A DNA stretch of 22,464 bases from an uncultured Oscillospiraceae bacterium (GTDB lineage: Bacteria; Bacillota_A; Clostridia; Oscillospirales; Oscillospiraceae): NCBI GenBank assembly GCA_900754605.1, contig CAAEDK010000208.1, forward strand, positions 1 to 22,464, written 5' to 3'. Position 1 is the first letter of the stretch; each line of letters starts with the position of its first letter. A program made the position numbers and the translations under genes. The notes beneath the pieces were generated by a model. It searched no databases, was not told where the DNA came from, and was given only the letters and a program-made list of their open reading frames with translations. Shown here one piece after another: positions 1-5,632 of the stretch.

Positions 1-19
1 AGACTTCACCCTCCTTCCA
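1..19. repeat. 19-bp direct terminal repeat, left copy
   Basis: Bases 1-19 are identical to bases 22446-22464, the exact last bases of the window. A 19-base match placed precisely at both ends is not chance. It is best explained by a circular molecule whose assembly overlaps itself, giving a unit of about 22,445 bp. Alternatives are a short direct repeat flanking an element (att-like) or a repeat-induced false closure. No integrase is encoded here, which weakens the att reading. Confidence 0.85.
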
Positions 20-64
20 CGCCGTTCCGCCCTAACTTACTCCGCCCTTAATCTTGCTCTGACC

Positions 65-84
65 TAGAATACGCCTTTATTCTA
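65..84. promoter_or_regulatory. Perfect inverted repeat in the control region
   Basis: TAGAATA (65-71) and TATTCTA (78-84) form a perfect 7-bp dyad around a 6-base spacer. It lies about 65 bases upstream of the -35 box of the rightward promoter, in an AT-richer stretch. It could be an operator for the regulator encoded at 353-1045, since autoregulation is common for such genes, but nothing in the sequence proves binding. A second, wider dyad (GTATAG at 103-108, CTATAC at 134-139) lies nearby. Confidence 0.3.
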
Positions 85-147
85 TCAGCCCTTTTCTCTC
101 CTGTATAGGTGGAGTTTTTCCAATCAAAACGAGCTATACACCTAAAT

Positions 148-176
148 TTGACGTTTTTCGGCATAGCCCTTATAAT
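148..176 (+). promoter_or_regulatory. Sigma-A-type promoter for the winged-helix regulator
   Basis: TTGACG (148-153) and TATAAT (171-176) are separated by exactly 17 bases, a near-consensus housekeeping promoter. Transcription would start near 183 and leave about 170 bases of untranslated leader before the regulator start codon at 353. It is the only strong rightward promoter seen in the window. Confidence 0.8.
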
Positions 177-182
177 GATGGC

Positions 183-352
183 TGGACAAAAGCAAAAATA
201 GAGAACACCGTTTCTGTCGGAAGTCTGCGGTGTATCTCGCCGAGCCCCCCTCAGACGGGCCTATCCTTGAGGGGGCGCCTATAAAGCTGTAGAGGTCATT
301 GTTTGCATTTGAGTGAATTTAGCTATAAGCCTTTGGGAGAACACAGCCAGCT
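183..352 (+). promoter_or_regulatory. Structured 5' leader of the regulator mRNA
   Basis: This leader lies between the promoter and the regulator start. It contains two clear stem-loops. The first pairs GAGAACACCG (201-210) with CGGTGT-A-TCTC (228-238), 10 base pairs with one bulge. The second pairs CCCCCTCA (246-253) with TGAGGGGG (268-275) around a 14-base loop. Neither is followed by a T-run, so they are not simple terminators. The leader may be a regulatory or stabilising RNA structure, but I cannot match it to a known riboswitch class. Confidence 0.45.
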
Positions 353-1045
353 ATGGGAAAGCATGTATTCTTAATTGATAATGAAATCTCCCGCATTGCA
401 CAAATAGAATGCCTCATAGCCGGAACACAGATTACTTTTTCAACGGCTCACAACGAGCGCACCGCATCTCCCATGCTCTACTCCGAGGAGATAGATTTGG
501 TTGCAATGAGTGGGAGTGTTTCAGGGAGTGCCCCGCTTCTGAACAAGCTGCTTGATTTGAAGAACGCAAAGGGAACCCTGTTGCTGCTCTATCCGATCTT
601 GAATAGGGAGGCCCGAACCGAGTTTTACCGCCGTGGCTTTGACATGTGTGTGGCATCCGAGGACCCGGCGGAGTGTGCAGCCGCAATTTCAGTTATGCTG
701 CAGCGCCTGGACATAAGGATGGTCTCCCCAGGTGTTCGAAAAGGTGAAATTGTTTATAAAGGCCTATTTCTGGACCCTTCCAGCCAGGAAGTGAAGCTGT
801 TTGGGAGCCCCATTGAACTCACAACACAGGAGTTTAGAATCCTATATCTGCTGGCCAGTAATCGTGGAAATATTTTTTCCAGAGATCATATTTATGAGGT
901 TCTGTGGAAAGATTCTGCTTACTGTGGAGGAGAGAGCATTTCCAACCATATCTGCTCAATCCGGAAAAAGCTCGGGCTTCCGCCAAGCGATAAAGAATAT
1001 ATTCGGACCATCCACGGTTCCGGGTATGTGTTTGGATTCAAATGA
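353..1045 (+). CDS. OmpR/PhoB-type winged-helix regulator with a degenerate receiver domain
   Basis: This 230-aa protein has the two-domain layout of an OmpR/PhoB response regulator. Residues 1-120 resemble a receiver fold. Residues about 130-229 are a DNA-binding winged helix, with the typical segment LTTQEFRILYLLASNRG, a recognition region near SISNHICSIRKKLG and a C-terminal wing RTIHGSGYVF. At the end of the third receiver strand (IDLVAMSG, about residues 47-54) the expected phospho-acceptor Asp is replaced by Met/Ser, so classical phosphorylation is unlikely and no sensor kinase is encoded nearby. The start follows a rather distant GGGAG (13-base spacing), which suggests modest translation. 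It is transcribed alone from the promoter at 148-176 and ends at a terminator. It probably controls the element's own promoters, which is inference. The DNA-binding domain call is confident; the target is unknown. Confidence 0.85.
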   Translation: MGKHVFLIDNEISRIAQIECLIAGTQITFSTAHNERTASPMLYSEEIDLVAMSGSVSGSAPLLNKLLDLKNAKGTLLLLYPILNREARTEFYRRGFDMCVASEDPAECAAAISVMLQRLDIRMVSPGVRKGEIVYKGLFLDPSSQEVKLFGSPIELTTQEFRILYLLASNRGNIFSRDHIYEVLWKDSAYCGGESISNHICSIRKKLGLPPSDKEYIRTIHGSGYVFGFK

Positions 1046-1047
1046 AT

Positions 1048-1089
1048 AATGAAGGAGCCTGTGCTATCAACACGAGTCCCTCATTTTTT
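1048..1089 (+). terminator. Rho-independent terminator after the regulator
   Basis: It begins 3 bases after the regulator stop codon. AATGA (1048-1052) pairs with TCATT (1081-1085), GGA with TCC and GTG with CAC, with internal mismatches, and a run of six T residues follows (1084-1089). It closes the monocistronic regulator transcript. Confidence 0.65.
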
Positions 1090-1510
1090 ATCGGCTTCGT
1101 TTTATCTCTTTTCTTGCTTATTAAATGCGTTCCGTCCTATTCGATGATTGAATTTCACCATATGGAGATTTCAGGCCAGCAGGCTTTGAGATACCCATGA
1201 TAACCGGAGCATCTGGCAACCTCGCTTATTAGAATCATTCCGGGGCAGACCAATGCGATATCCCTCATTGCTGAAAGGGCGGCCTTGTCCCCGGCAAACA
1301 GTCAATGAGTTTGCAGCTAACTTCCGAGCCAGGGGGACAGACTTCCTTTGAAGCAACCTTACAGCTCAACTAGGAATACAAAGAACTTGACCCTGCTGTC
1401 CTACAGCTATTGTATCACGGGCACCTCAAAGCCTGCTGATATTCAAAAGTGAACTAATCAGACCCACTTAAAACTGTCTGCAAATCTTATTATACGAGGG
1501 GAATACTACC
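1090..1510. other. Intergenic stretch with no recognisable gene
   Basis: About 420 bases between the regulator terminator and the 59-aa ORF. No ORF here has a convincing ribosome binding site or recognisable product. A possible weak promoter (TTGACC near 1389, followed by a TTGTAT-like box) could serve the 59-aa ORF. A 61-codon minus-strand ORF in this stretch is not supported. The sequence may be decayed DNA or a recombination scar. Confidence 0.4.
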
Positions 1511-1690
1511 ATGAAAAAGTTTAAGATCGAGTATGGCATTGTAAGGGAATATGACGAAGTGACCCTGTGGTTTGAGCCGATTGATGATGATCTGGATGCG
1601 CTGGTTTTGCGGAATCGCAGTGGGGAGATTCTTTCGGTATTCACAGAGCAGAGGAAAAAAGGAAGAGAAGGAAGCGACCAGAAGGGCTGA
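1511..1690 (+). CDS. Small hypothetical protein (59 aa), possibly 3'-altered
   Basis: ATG at 1511 follows GAGGGG with about 9 bases of spacing. The ORF encodes 59 residues beginning MKKFKIEYGIVREYDEV and stops at TGA 1688-1690. Residues 1-45 have the alternating hydrophobic and acidic pattern of a small folded protein (EVTLWFEPIDDDLDALVL). The last dozen residues become Lys/Gly-rich just before a GC-rich repeat begins, so the original C-terminus may have been replaced by repeat insertion. I do not recognise the family. It is one of only two rightward genes I accept. Confidence 0.5.
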   Translation: MKKFKIEYGIVREYDEVTLWFEPIDDDLDALVLRNRSGEILSVFTEQRKKGREGSDQKG

Positions 1691-1738
1691 TGCTATCGGT
1701 TTACTGGAGACGGCCAGAAGTGGCCGAGGAGGAAATGC

Positions 1739-1957
1739 AGAGCTGCCCTGGAGAGCTGGGTGGCCGCCAAGGAAGGGGAGAGCAGTATGGCACCATCTTC
1801 CCCATGGGAGCGGCCGGCAGCCGCCCGGCCGGCCCAGAGCTGTCCTGGGGAACTGGGTGGCCACCAAGAGAGGGGAGCGCAGACGGATGTATCCCCATGG
1901 GAGTGGCTGGACACCAGACCGGCCCGGAGCTGCCAGGGCGGAAATGCGGAGCTGCCG
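1739..1957. repeat. GC-rich imperfect tandem repeat, about 97-bp unit
   Basis: Two imperfect copies begin at 1739 and 1836 (period 97). A shortened third copy begins at about 1927 (period about 90). Shared blocks include AGAGCTG(C/T)CCTGG, a CTGGGTGGCC(G/A)CCAAG core and CCCCATGGGAG. GGAAATGC(A/G)GAGCTGCC occurs at both the left (about 1731) and right (about 1939) ends. A short dyad, CGGCCGG/CCGGCCG, lies at 1811-1831. All six frames are partly open because the block is very GC-rich, but none looks like a real protein. It resembles an intergenic repeat element; I cannot name the family. Confidence 0.65.
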
Positions 1958-1978
1958 ACGACGCCCATTAAAGACGCA

Positions 1979-2008
1979 GCCCCTCCCTATATCTCCATAG
2001 GGAGGGGC
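1979..2008 (-). terminator. Strong stem-loop closing the leftward gene array
   Basis: GCCCCTCCCTAT (1979-1990) and ATAGGGAGGGGC (1997-2008) form a perfect 12-bp stem with a 6-base loop. It starts 17 bases beyond the stop codon of the last leftward gene (stop at 2025). It lacks a clean T-run on either strand, so it may act as a weak or factor-dependent terminator or as a 3' mRNA-end stabiliser. It separates the leftward array from the GC-rich repeat. Confidence 0.55.
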
Positions 2009-2024
2009 GCTAAATATATCTGGA

Positions 2025-2183
2025 TTATAACATAGACCGATAGTAGTCCCAAGCCTTTTGAATCCAATGGCGAGGAGCCATGCGTGTTTCTAAGTCCTGC
2101 GCAATCTTGCGTACATCGTCTGGCGTCTTAGCCGCTTGCAGGGCGGCGTCAACGGCGGCTTCATTTTCGTAATAAACTGTCAT
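2025..2183 (-). CDS. Small hypothetical protein (52 aa), last gene of the leftward array
   Basis: ATG at 2183 is preceded by AAGGGAG with about 8 bases of spacing, and the frame ends at TAA (2025-2027). The product begins MTVYYENEAAVDAALQAAK and is predicted to be mostly helical, with charged residues and a Trp-rich C-terminal helix (HWIQKAWDYY). It lies about 50 bases downstream of the VWA gene and just before a strong stem-loop, so it is probably the last cistron of that transcript. Family unknown; it might assist the VWA protein, but only position suggests this. Confidence 0.65.
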   Translation of the reverse strand: MTVYYENEAAVDAALQAAKTPDDVRKIAQDLETRMAPRHWIQKAWDYYRSML

Positions 2184-2232
2184 GAGAAGTTCTCCCTTCT
2201 ACTATATGCTACTATATACCTCTATCTTCTGC

Positions 2233-3837
2233 TCAAACTCTTGCCGCTACCAGCTTCCTGACGATATCATCTCCAAGAAGATCTGAGGTTCGGTAGATAT
2301 TCTGACAGAATTCCTGCAAACTGAACTTCATACCAGGCTCTCCCTGATCCAGCAGGATTCCGGTAATGGTGAAGCGGTGTTCTGCCTGCGCGGTACGCAG
2401 TTTCTCTAAAAATTTTTCTGAGATACAGCACTCTCCATCCGTGATAAATACAATGTCGGCGTGCTCAAATCCCTGCCGTTCGATCAAGCTCACAGCCTGC
2501 CACATGGGCGTATCGAAGTTCGTCCCGCCGCCGAGGAAGGTCTGTGCCGCCTCCATCTTGCTCTCCGGGCTGTACTTGCCTTGCCCGAGTCCGCCGGGCA
2601 GGAACAGATCGGCCTTCAGGGAGCTTGCATCAGAAAAATGGATCAACGCGAATTTACGGCCGCCGTCCTCCGCGATTTCCAGGAGAGTCAGGGCCACGGC
2701 CTTTCCCCAAGCGGCAAGGTCTCCTTCCGTGGAGTCGGATTCATCCAAACAGCAGATGATGTCCCCGGCGCCCTTATAAATAGGCTCCCGGCGTTGGTAT
2801 TGCTTGATCTGCTTGCGCTGGTATTTCTGGAGAAACAGCGGCAGCGTGGCGGGAGAGGCCAGCATGGACAGCTCTGAGGTAATCGCCCGGGAAAGGTTGC
2901 TGCCAAGCTCCAGCGAATAGGTCTCCCCCCGGCCGTAGGCATAGCCGTTTCTCTTTCCCTGCGCAAAGATTTCCCGAAAGCGCCCTAGGTACTTCGCCAC
3001 GTTTTTGAGGACGTCGCTCTGGCGTACCAGGTCAAGAATCTTGGTATTGGCTTCGGTGCGCTTCAGATCTCCCGGCTCATTGCCCCAGGCGGCGATAATG
3101 GACCGCACCTCCTCCGCCTTTTCCGCTGCCTGTGCCGTTGCGGACGCAACCAGCGTGGACACCACATCCTTGTTTCTGGCGGCACTTACGTCAATCATCC
3201 CGTTCACCGCCTCCACTTGCCTCTGCTTGCTCTCGGCGGTATTGGCCGCGGCAATGATAGCCTGTTCCAGAACATCATTCTGCCCGCCGCTCTTGCGCAT
3301 CCGCTCCAGGAGTGCGGCAAGCTCTTCCTGGGCCTTTTCCTGAGCGGCCTCCAGCCTTTCCAGCGTATTGACGGCGCCCTTCTCCCCGCCCAGGCCGGCG
3401 AGAAGTTGATCCAGTTCGCCGCCCACTCGGGCTGCAAATTCCGCGGCCGCCTCGTAGGCTGGGAGCTCCCGGCCTTCACAGATGCTTTTCAGCGTAGGAT
3501 AGTCCTCGCTTTGCAGCATATTCTCCAGAATGGGGCCATTGAATTTCCGGGCCGCTGCCGACAACTTCCCGTCCTCAATGCGGTGTGGTAAAAGCGAGTA
3601 AAAGGACTGGTACGTATCCCGGGCCAGAGCTGGAAAAGAGCGCAGCTTTTCCCCTGCGGCCTGTTCCAGTGCGTCCATTGCCGGGTCGCCGTTCCTGAGA
3701 TCAGCATAAATACGGTCTTCCAGCTTTGTGGAGTGCAGGACACGGTCGTTCTGCTGCGGCGGCGTCTCCTCCTTTGGTATGAGTCCTGCCCAGGGAGAGC
3801 GCAGCACATCGCCAATCGTGCGGTATGGTCTTCTCAT
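2233..3837 (-). CDS. ViaA-like VWA-domain protein, partner of the MoxR/RavA-type ATPase
   Basis: This 534-aa protein has a long helical N-terminal part (residues about 1-345, with an Ala/Glu-rich coiled-coil-like stretch at 150-250) and a C-terminal von Willebrand A domain (about 357-530). The metal-ion-dependent adhesion site (MIDAS) is intact: DESDS at 365-369 (D-x-S-x-S), Thr439 in GGGTN and Asp467 in FITDGE. The layout, and the segment HRFTITGILLDQGEPGMK near the end, resemble E. coli ViaA (about 480 aa), which works with the AAA+ ATPase RavA as a chaperone-like complex. A RavA/MoxR-type ATPase is encoded at 5633-7009, so the two probably act together in the cytoplasm. Unusually they are separated by four genes including a toxin-antitoxin pair. 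AAGGA precedes the ATG. A terminator hairpin lies directly upstream, implying read-through control. Confidence 0.85.
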   Translation of the reverse strand: MRRPYRTIGDVLRSPWAGLIPKEETPPQQNDRVLHSTKLEDRIYADLRNGDPAMDALEQAAGEKLRSFPALARDTYQSFYSLLPHRIEDGKLSAAARKFNGPILENMLQSEDYPTLKSICEGRELPAYEAAAEFAARVGGELDQLLAGLGGEKGAVNTLERLEAAQEKAQEELAALLERMRKSGGQNDVLEQAIIAAANTAESKQRQVEAVNGMIDVSAARNKDVVSTLVASATAQAAEKAEEVRSIIAAWGNEPGDLKRTEANTKILDLVRQSDVLKNVAKYLGRFREIFAQGKRNGYAYGRGETYSLELGSNLSRAITSELSMLASPATLPLFLQKYQRKQIKQYQRREPIYKGAGDIICCLDESDSTEGDLAAWGKAVALTLLEIAEDGGRKFALIHFSDASSLKADLFLPGGLGQGKYSPESKMEAAQTFLGGGTNFDTPMWQAVSLIERQGFEHADIVFITDGECCISEKFLEKLRTAQAEHRFTITGILLDQGEPGMKFSLQEFCQNIYRTSDLLGDDIVRKLVAARV

Positions 3838-3855
3838 ATGTCACCATTCCTTTTC

Positions 3856-3898
3856 AAAAAAAGAACATGAAGCGGTACGGTTTGTACTGCTTCATGTT
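3856..3898 (-). terminator. Rho-independent terminator in the leader of the VWA gene
   Basis: On the minus strand the arms at 3898-3884 and 3878-3864 form a 15-bp stem with one G-U pair and a 5-base loop, followed by C and seven T residues (3862-3856). The T-run ends only 18 bases before the VWA start codon. It terminates hicAB transcripts or acts as an attenuator for the VWA gene; there is no room for a promoter between it and the gene. A small GC hairpin (about 3908-3923) lies just upstream. Confidence 0.8.
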
Positions 3899-3987
3899 TC
3901 TGAGCTTACCGGGCAAAGCCGGTCTGTTTTGTTTGATTAAATACTTATTAAAACAGGCAAGGTATAAGGAATACCCCCTTACCAGTC

Positions 3988-4329
3988 TCAGCTTTGGACC
4001 ATGGTGCGGATAGCCTGTTCTACAGCCTTGTTAAGACTTATGCCTTCCGCCTGGGCCAGCAGCGAAAGCTCCCGGTGCAGTTCCGGCGGAATACGGACGT
4101 TAAACAAACCACTGTACTTCTTTTGGGGCTCTTTCCCGATCTCAGCGCAAAATTTCAAATAGTCATCCACCGCTTTATGGAACTGTTCCTCCAAATCCTT
4201 TGCGCTCTCCGACTGAAAGTCCACCATATCATCTATCCCCAGAATTGTGCCGTAAAAAACACGATCCTCAACGGAATATTCCGGCCGGGCTGTATATCCC
4301 TTATAATGCAGCAAGTCGCTATTCTTCAT
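3988..4329 (-). CDS. hicB: HicB-family antitoxin
   Basis: This 113-aa protein has the HicB plan. An N-terminal partly degraded RNase-H-like fold (YKGYTARPEYSVEDRVFYG, then a D-F-x-S-E-S-A-K-D-L motif) is followed by a C-terminal ribbon-helix-helix-type DNA-binding region (NVRIPPELHRELSLLAQAEG...LNKAVEQAI). HicB binds and neutralises the HicA RNase and represses the operon. Its ATG overlaps the hicA stop by 4 bases, so translation is coupled and the order is toxin first, as usual for hicAB. Transcription should come from the promoter at 4636-4663, with HicB acting on the dyad at 4610-4630. It is complete. It may be an addiction module for the element. Confidence 0.9.
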   Translation of the reverse strand: MKNSDLLHYKGYTARPEYSVEDRVFYGTILGIDDMVDFQSESAKDLEEQFHKAVDDYLKFCAEIGKEPQKKYSGLFNVRIPPELHRELSLLAQAEGISLNKAVEQAIRTMVQS

Positions 4330-4589
4330 ATATGGCCATGCTCCTTCAAAAATCTAACTACGGAATCCACCGCTGCCTTTACCATCTCATCTCCGGGGTG
4401 CGGCTTGTGAATCAAGAGCACCGCTTTGGTTTTTGGATGGTAGAATTTAACCCTGGAACCAGAAGTCGCGCCTTTATTCGATTCCAGATACCCGAAATAT
4501 GACATCACTTTCCGAAGCTCTGAAAAACGGAAGTTGGCCGGCGTAGGCTTTCCACATAGTTTATTCAGCAAGGTATCTATTCTTGACAT
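4326..4589 (-). CDS. hicA: HicA-family mRNA interferase toxin
   Basis: The 87-aa product matches HicA toxins, small double-stranded-RNA-binding-fold RNases that cleave mRNA. Visible features are the N-terminal helix with LRKVMSYFGY, the segment ATSGSRVKFYHP (where many HicA proteins have GSHH) and LLIHKPHPGDEM with the conserved His/Lys/Pro motif, followed by a C-terminal helix. The family's catalytic His is usually in the G-S-H motif. Here GSR replaces it, so activity may rely on another His (YHP or IHKPHPG) or may be reduced. It overlaps hicB by 4 bases and has its own promoter. The ribosome binding site is weak (GGAG 13 bases upstream), consistent with low toxin synthesis. Confidence 0.87.
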   Translation of the reverse strand: MSRIDTLLNKLCGKPTPANFRFSELRKVMSYFGYLESNKGATSGSRVKFYHPKTKAVLLIHKPHPGDEMVKAAVDSVVRFLKEHGHI

Positions 4590-4609
4590 TCTATTTTCTC
4601 AGCTCCATT

Positions 4610-4663
4610 TGTAACTGCATTTTAGTTACATTTATATTATAGCACAACTTCTCCACACGTCAA
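4610..4663 (-). promoter_or_regulatory. hicAB promoter with operator dyad
   Basis: On the minus strand TTGACG (4663-4658) and TATAAT (4641-4636) are 16 bases apart, an excellent sigma-A promoter. Immediately downstream, over the expected start site, TGTAACT (4630-4624) and AGTTACA (4616-4610) form a perfect 7-bp inverted repeat with a 7-base spacer. This is the likely HicB operator; its position fits repression by steric block. Confidence 0.85.
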
Positions 4664-4672
4664 TAGAACATT

Positions 4673-4975
4673 TTATTCCCGTTTATCTCCCGTCTTTGCC
4701 TCTGCCTTTGGACACAAATACCGCTTCGCCCGCTCCAGCAGCCACGCCTTTACCGCATTTCGGCAGACAAGGCCGCCGACCTGGCTCTGACACTCCCCGA
4801 TAGAGCACAGCCGGCAGGTCGGGATGGTTTCGCTCAGCACAATTTCTTCTGCGAGCTGGTCAATAAAATAGGATAGTTCCGGCGGCAGGGTATAGGGTTC
4901 CAGTTTTCCGGCACAGTGCCGGCATAGCACATAGCCAGAGGTTACATCTTCTTTGCAGATAAGACACTTCGCCAT
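4673..4975 (-). CDS. Cys-rich putative zinc-binding small protein
   Basis: The 100-aa product begins MAKCLICKEDVTSG. It contains two CxxC-type pairs near the N-terminus (CLIC and CRHC) and a second cluster, CRLCSIGEC, plus a later Cys, suggesting two zinc-binding sites. The start at 4975 is chosen because GGAGGAG lies 10-12 bases upstream; longer readings lack a ribosome binding site and run into the upstream hairpin. It follows ssb, separated by a strong stem-loop. The hicAB promoter starts just after its stop, so it is the last gene before the toxin-antitoxin module. Family not recognised; a nucleic-acid-binding or adaptor role is only a guess. Confidence 0.7.
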   Translation of the reverse strand: MAKCLICKEDVTSGYVLCRHCAGKLEPYTLPPELSYFIDQLAEEIVLSETIPTCRLCSIGECQSQVGGLVCRNAVKAWLLERAKRYLCPKAEAKTGDKRE

Positions 4976-5005
4976 AAAATGAATTCTCCTCCGATAATAT
5001 GGTGC

Positions 5006-5046
5006 TTCTCTGCGGCGGAGGCCGGGAAGACCCCCGCCGCAGAGAA
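5006..5046 (-). other. Perfect 13-bp intercistronic stem-loop after ssb
   Basis: TTCTCTGCGGCGG (5006-5018) pairs perfectly with CCGCCGCAGAGAA (5034-5046) around a 15-base loop, between the ssb stop and the Cys-rich gene. No T-run follows in the direction of transcription, so it is more likely an mRNA-stability or processing element, or a partial terminator that raises ssb output relative to the next gene. Confidence 0.6.
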
Positions 5047-5064
5047 TTTCCAATTGTAAGCATG

Positions 5065-5538
5065 CTAGAAGGGCAGTTCGCCGTCGTCACCGTCAGCCCC
5101 AAAATCAGAGCCCACACCGCCCCCGACTCCACTCAGATCTGGGTTAAAGCCGCCGGGGAACCCGAAGCCGTCCCCGCCTCCCGCCGGAGGCTCCGGGGGC
5201 TCGCCATCTTCCCCCTTGGGCTTGGAGTCGCCGAAGTGGGCGGCATCAACGATGATCTCGGTGCTGCGCCGTTTATTTCCTTCTTTGTCCGTCCAGCTCC
5301 GGTTCTGCATCCGGCCCTCCACAATGATCATACGTCCCTTTGCGAAATACCGGCTGACAAACTCAGCCGTCTTGCGCCATGCCACACAGTCAAAGAAATC
5401 CGTTTCCTTTTCGCCGCTTGTGTTTTTGAAGTCCCGGTCGCATGCGATAGAGAATCTACAAAACTGCGTCCCTGCCTGTGTCGTTTTCAACTCCGGATCG
5501 TGGGTCAAGCGGCCCATCATGATAGCCCTGTTTAGCAT
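5065..5538 (-). CDS. ssb: Single-stranded DNA-binding protein
   Basis: The 157-aa product is a standard bacterial SSB. The OB fold spans about residues 1-105, with the family signatures MLNRAIMMGRLTHDPEL, FSIACDRDF and VEGRMQNRSWTDKEG. A Gly/Pro-rich flexible linker follows, and the acidic C-terminal tip DDGELPF recruits replication and repair proteins. It coats single-stranded DNA as a tetramer in the cytoplasm. The start at 5538 follows GAGGGG with 6 bases of spacing; the longer in-frame reading starts inside the upstream gene and is rejected. It lies downstream of the MoxR-type ATPase and is preceded by a 16-codon leader ORF ending two bases before its start. Many conjugative elements and phages carry their own SSB. 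Confidence 0.95.
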   Translation of the reverse strand: MLNRAIMMGRLTHDPELKTTQAGTQFCRFSIACDRDFKNTSGEKETDFFDCVAWRKTAEFVSRYFAKGRMIIVEGRMQNRSWTDKEGNKRRSTEIIVDAAHFGDSKPKGEDGEPPEPPAGGGDGFGFPGGFNPDLSGVGGGVGSDFGADGDDGELPF

Positions 5539-5540
5539 TT

Positions 5541-5591
5541 TTATCCCCTCCAAATAGTTCCATAATTCATTTTCAAGTGGCGCTCTGTCAT
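5541..5591 (-). CDS. Putative 16-aa leader peptide coupled to ssb
   Basis: ATG at 5591 has an ideal GGAGG 7 bases upstream (5599-5603). The frame runs 16 codons (MTERHLKMNYGTIWRG) to TAA at 5541-5543, only two bases before the ssb ATG at 5538. The ssb ribosome binding site lies inside its last codons. This is the geometry of translational coupling, in which a ribosome ending the leader re-initiates on ssb. It could also be chance, since the ORF is very short. Confidence 0.4.
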   Translation of the reverse strand: MTERHLKMNYGTIWRG

Positions 5592-5632
5592 TCACCGACC
5601 TCCGTGTTATTAAGTTATCTGCTCGTAAACGA

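Noticed and set aside
1171..1356. 61-codon leftward ORF in the intergenic stretch
   Set aside because: No ribosome binding site and no recognisable product; the composition looks non-coding.
1739..1957. CRISPR array
   Set aside because: The repeat unit is about 97 bp, imperfect and contiguous, without unique spacers and without cas genes.
1979..2008. Bidirectional canonical terminator
   Set aside because: The stem is perfect, but neither side has a proper T-run, so only a weak terminator or 3'-end stabiliser is claimed.
1572..2035. Several overlapping ORFs on both strands in the GC-rich repeat
   Set aside because: The same block is open in several frames because of its composition and internal repetition; the products are Pro/Gly/Arg-rich with no good starts.
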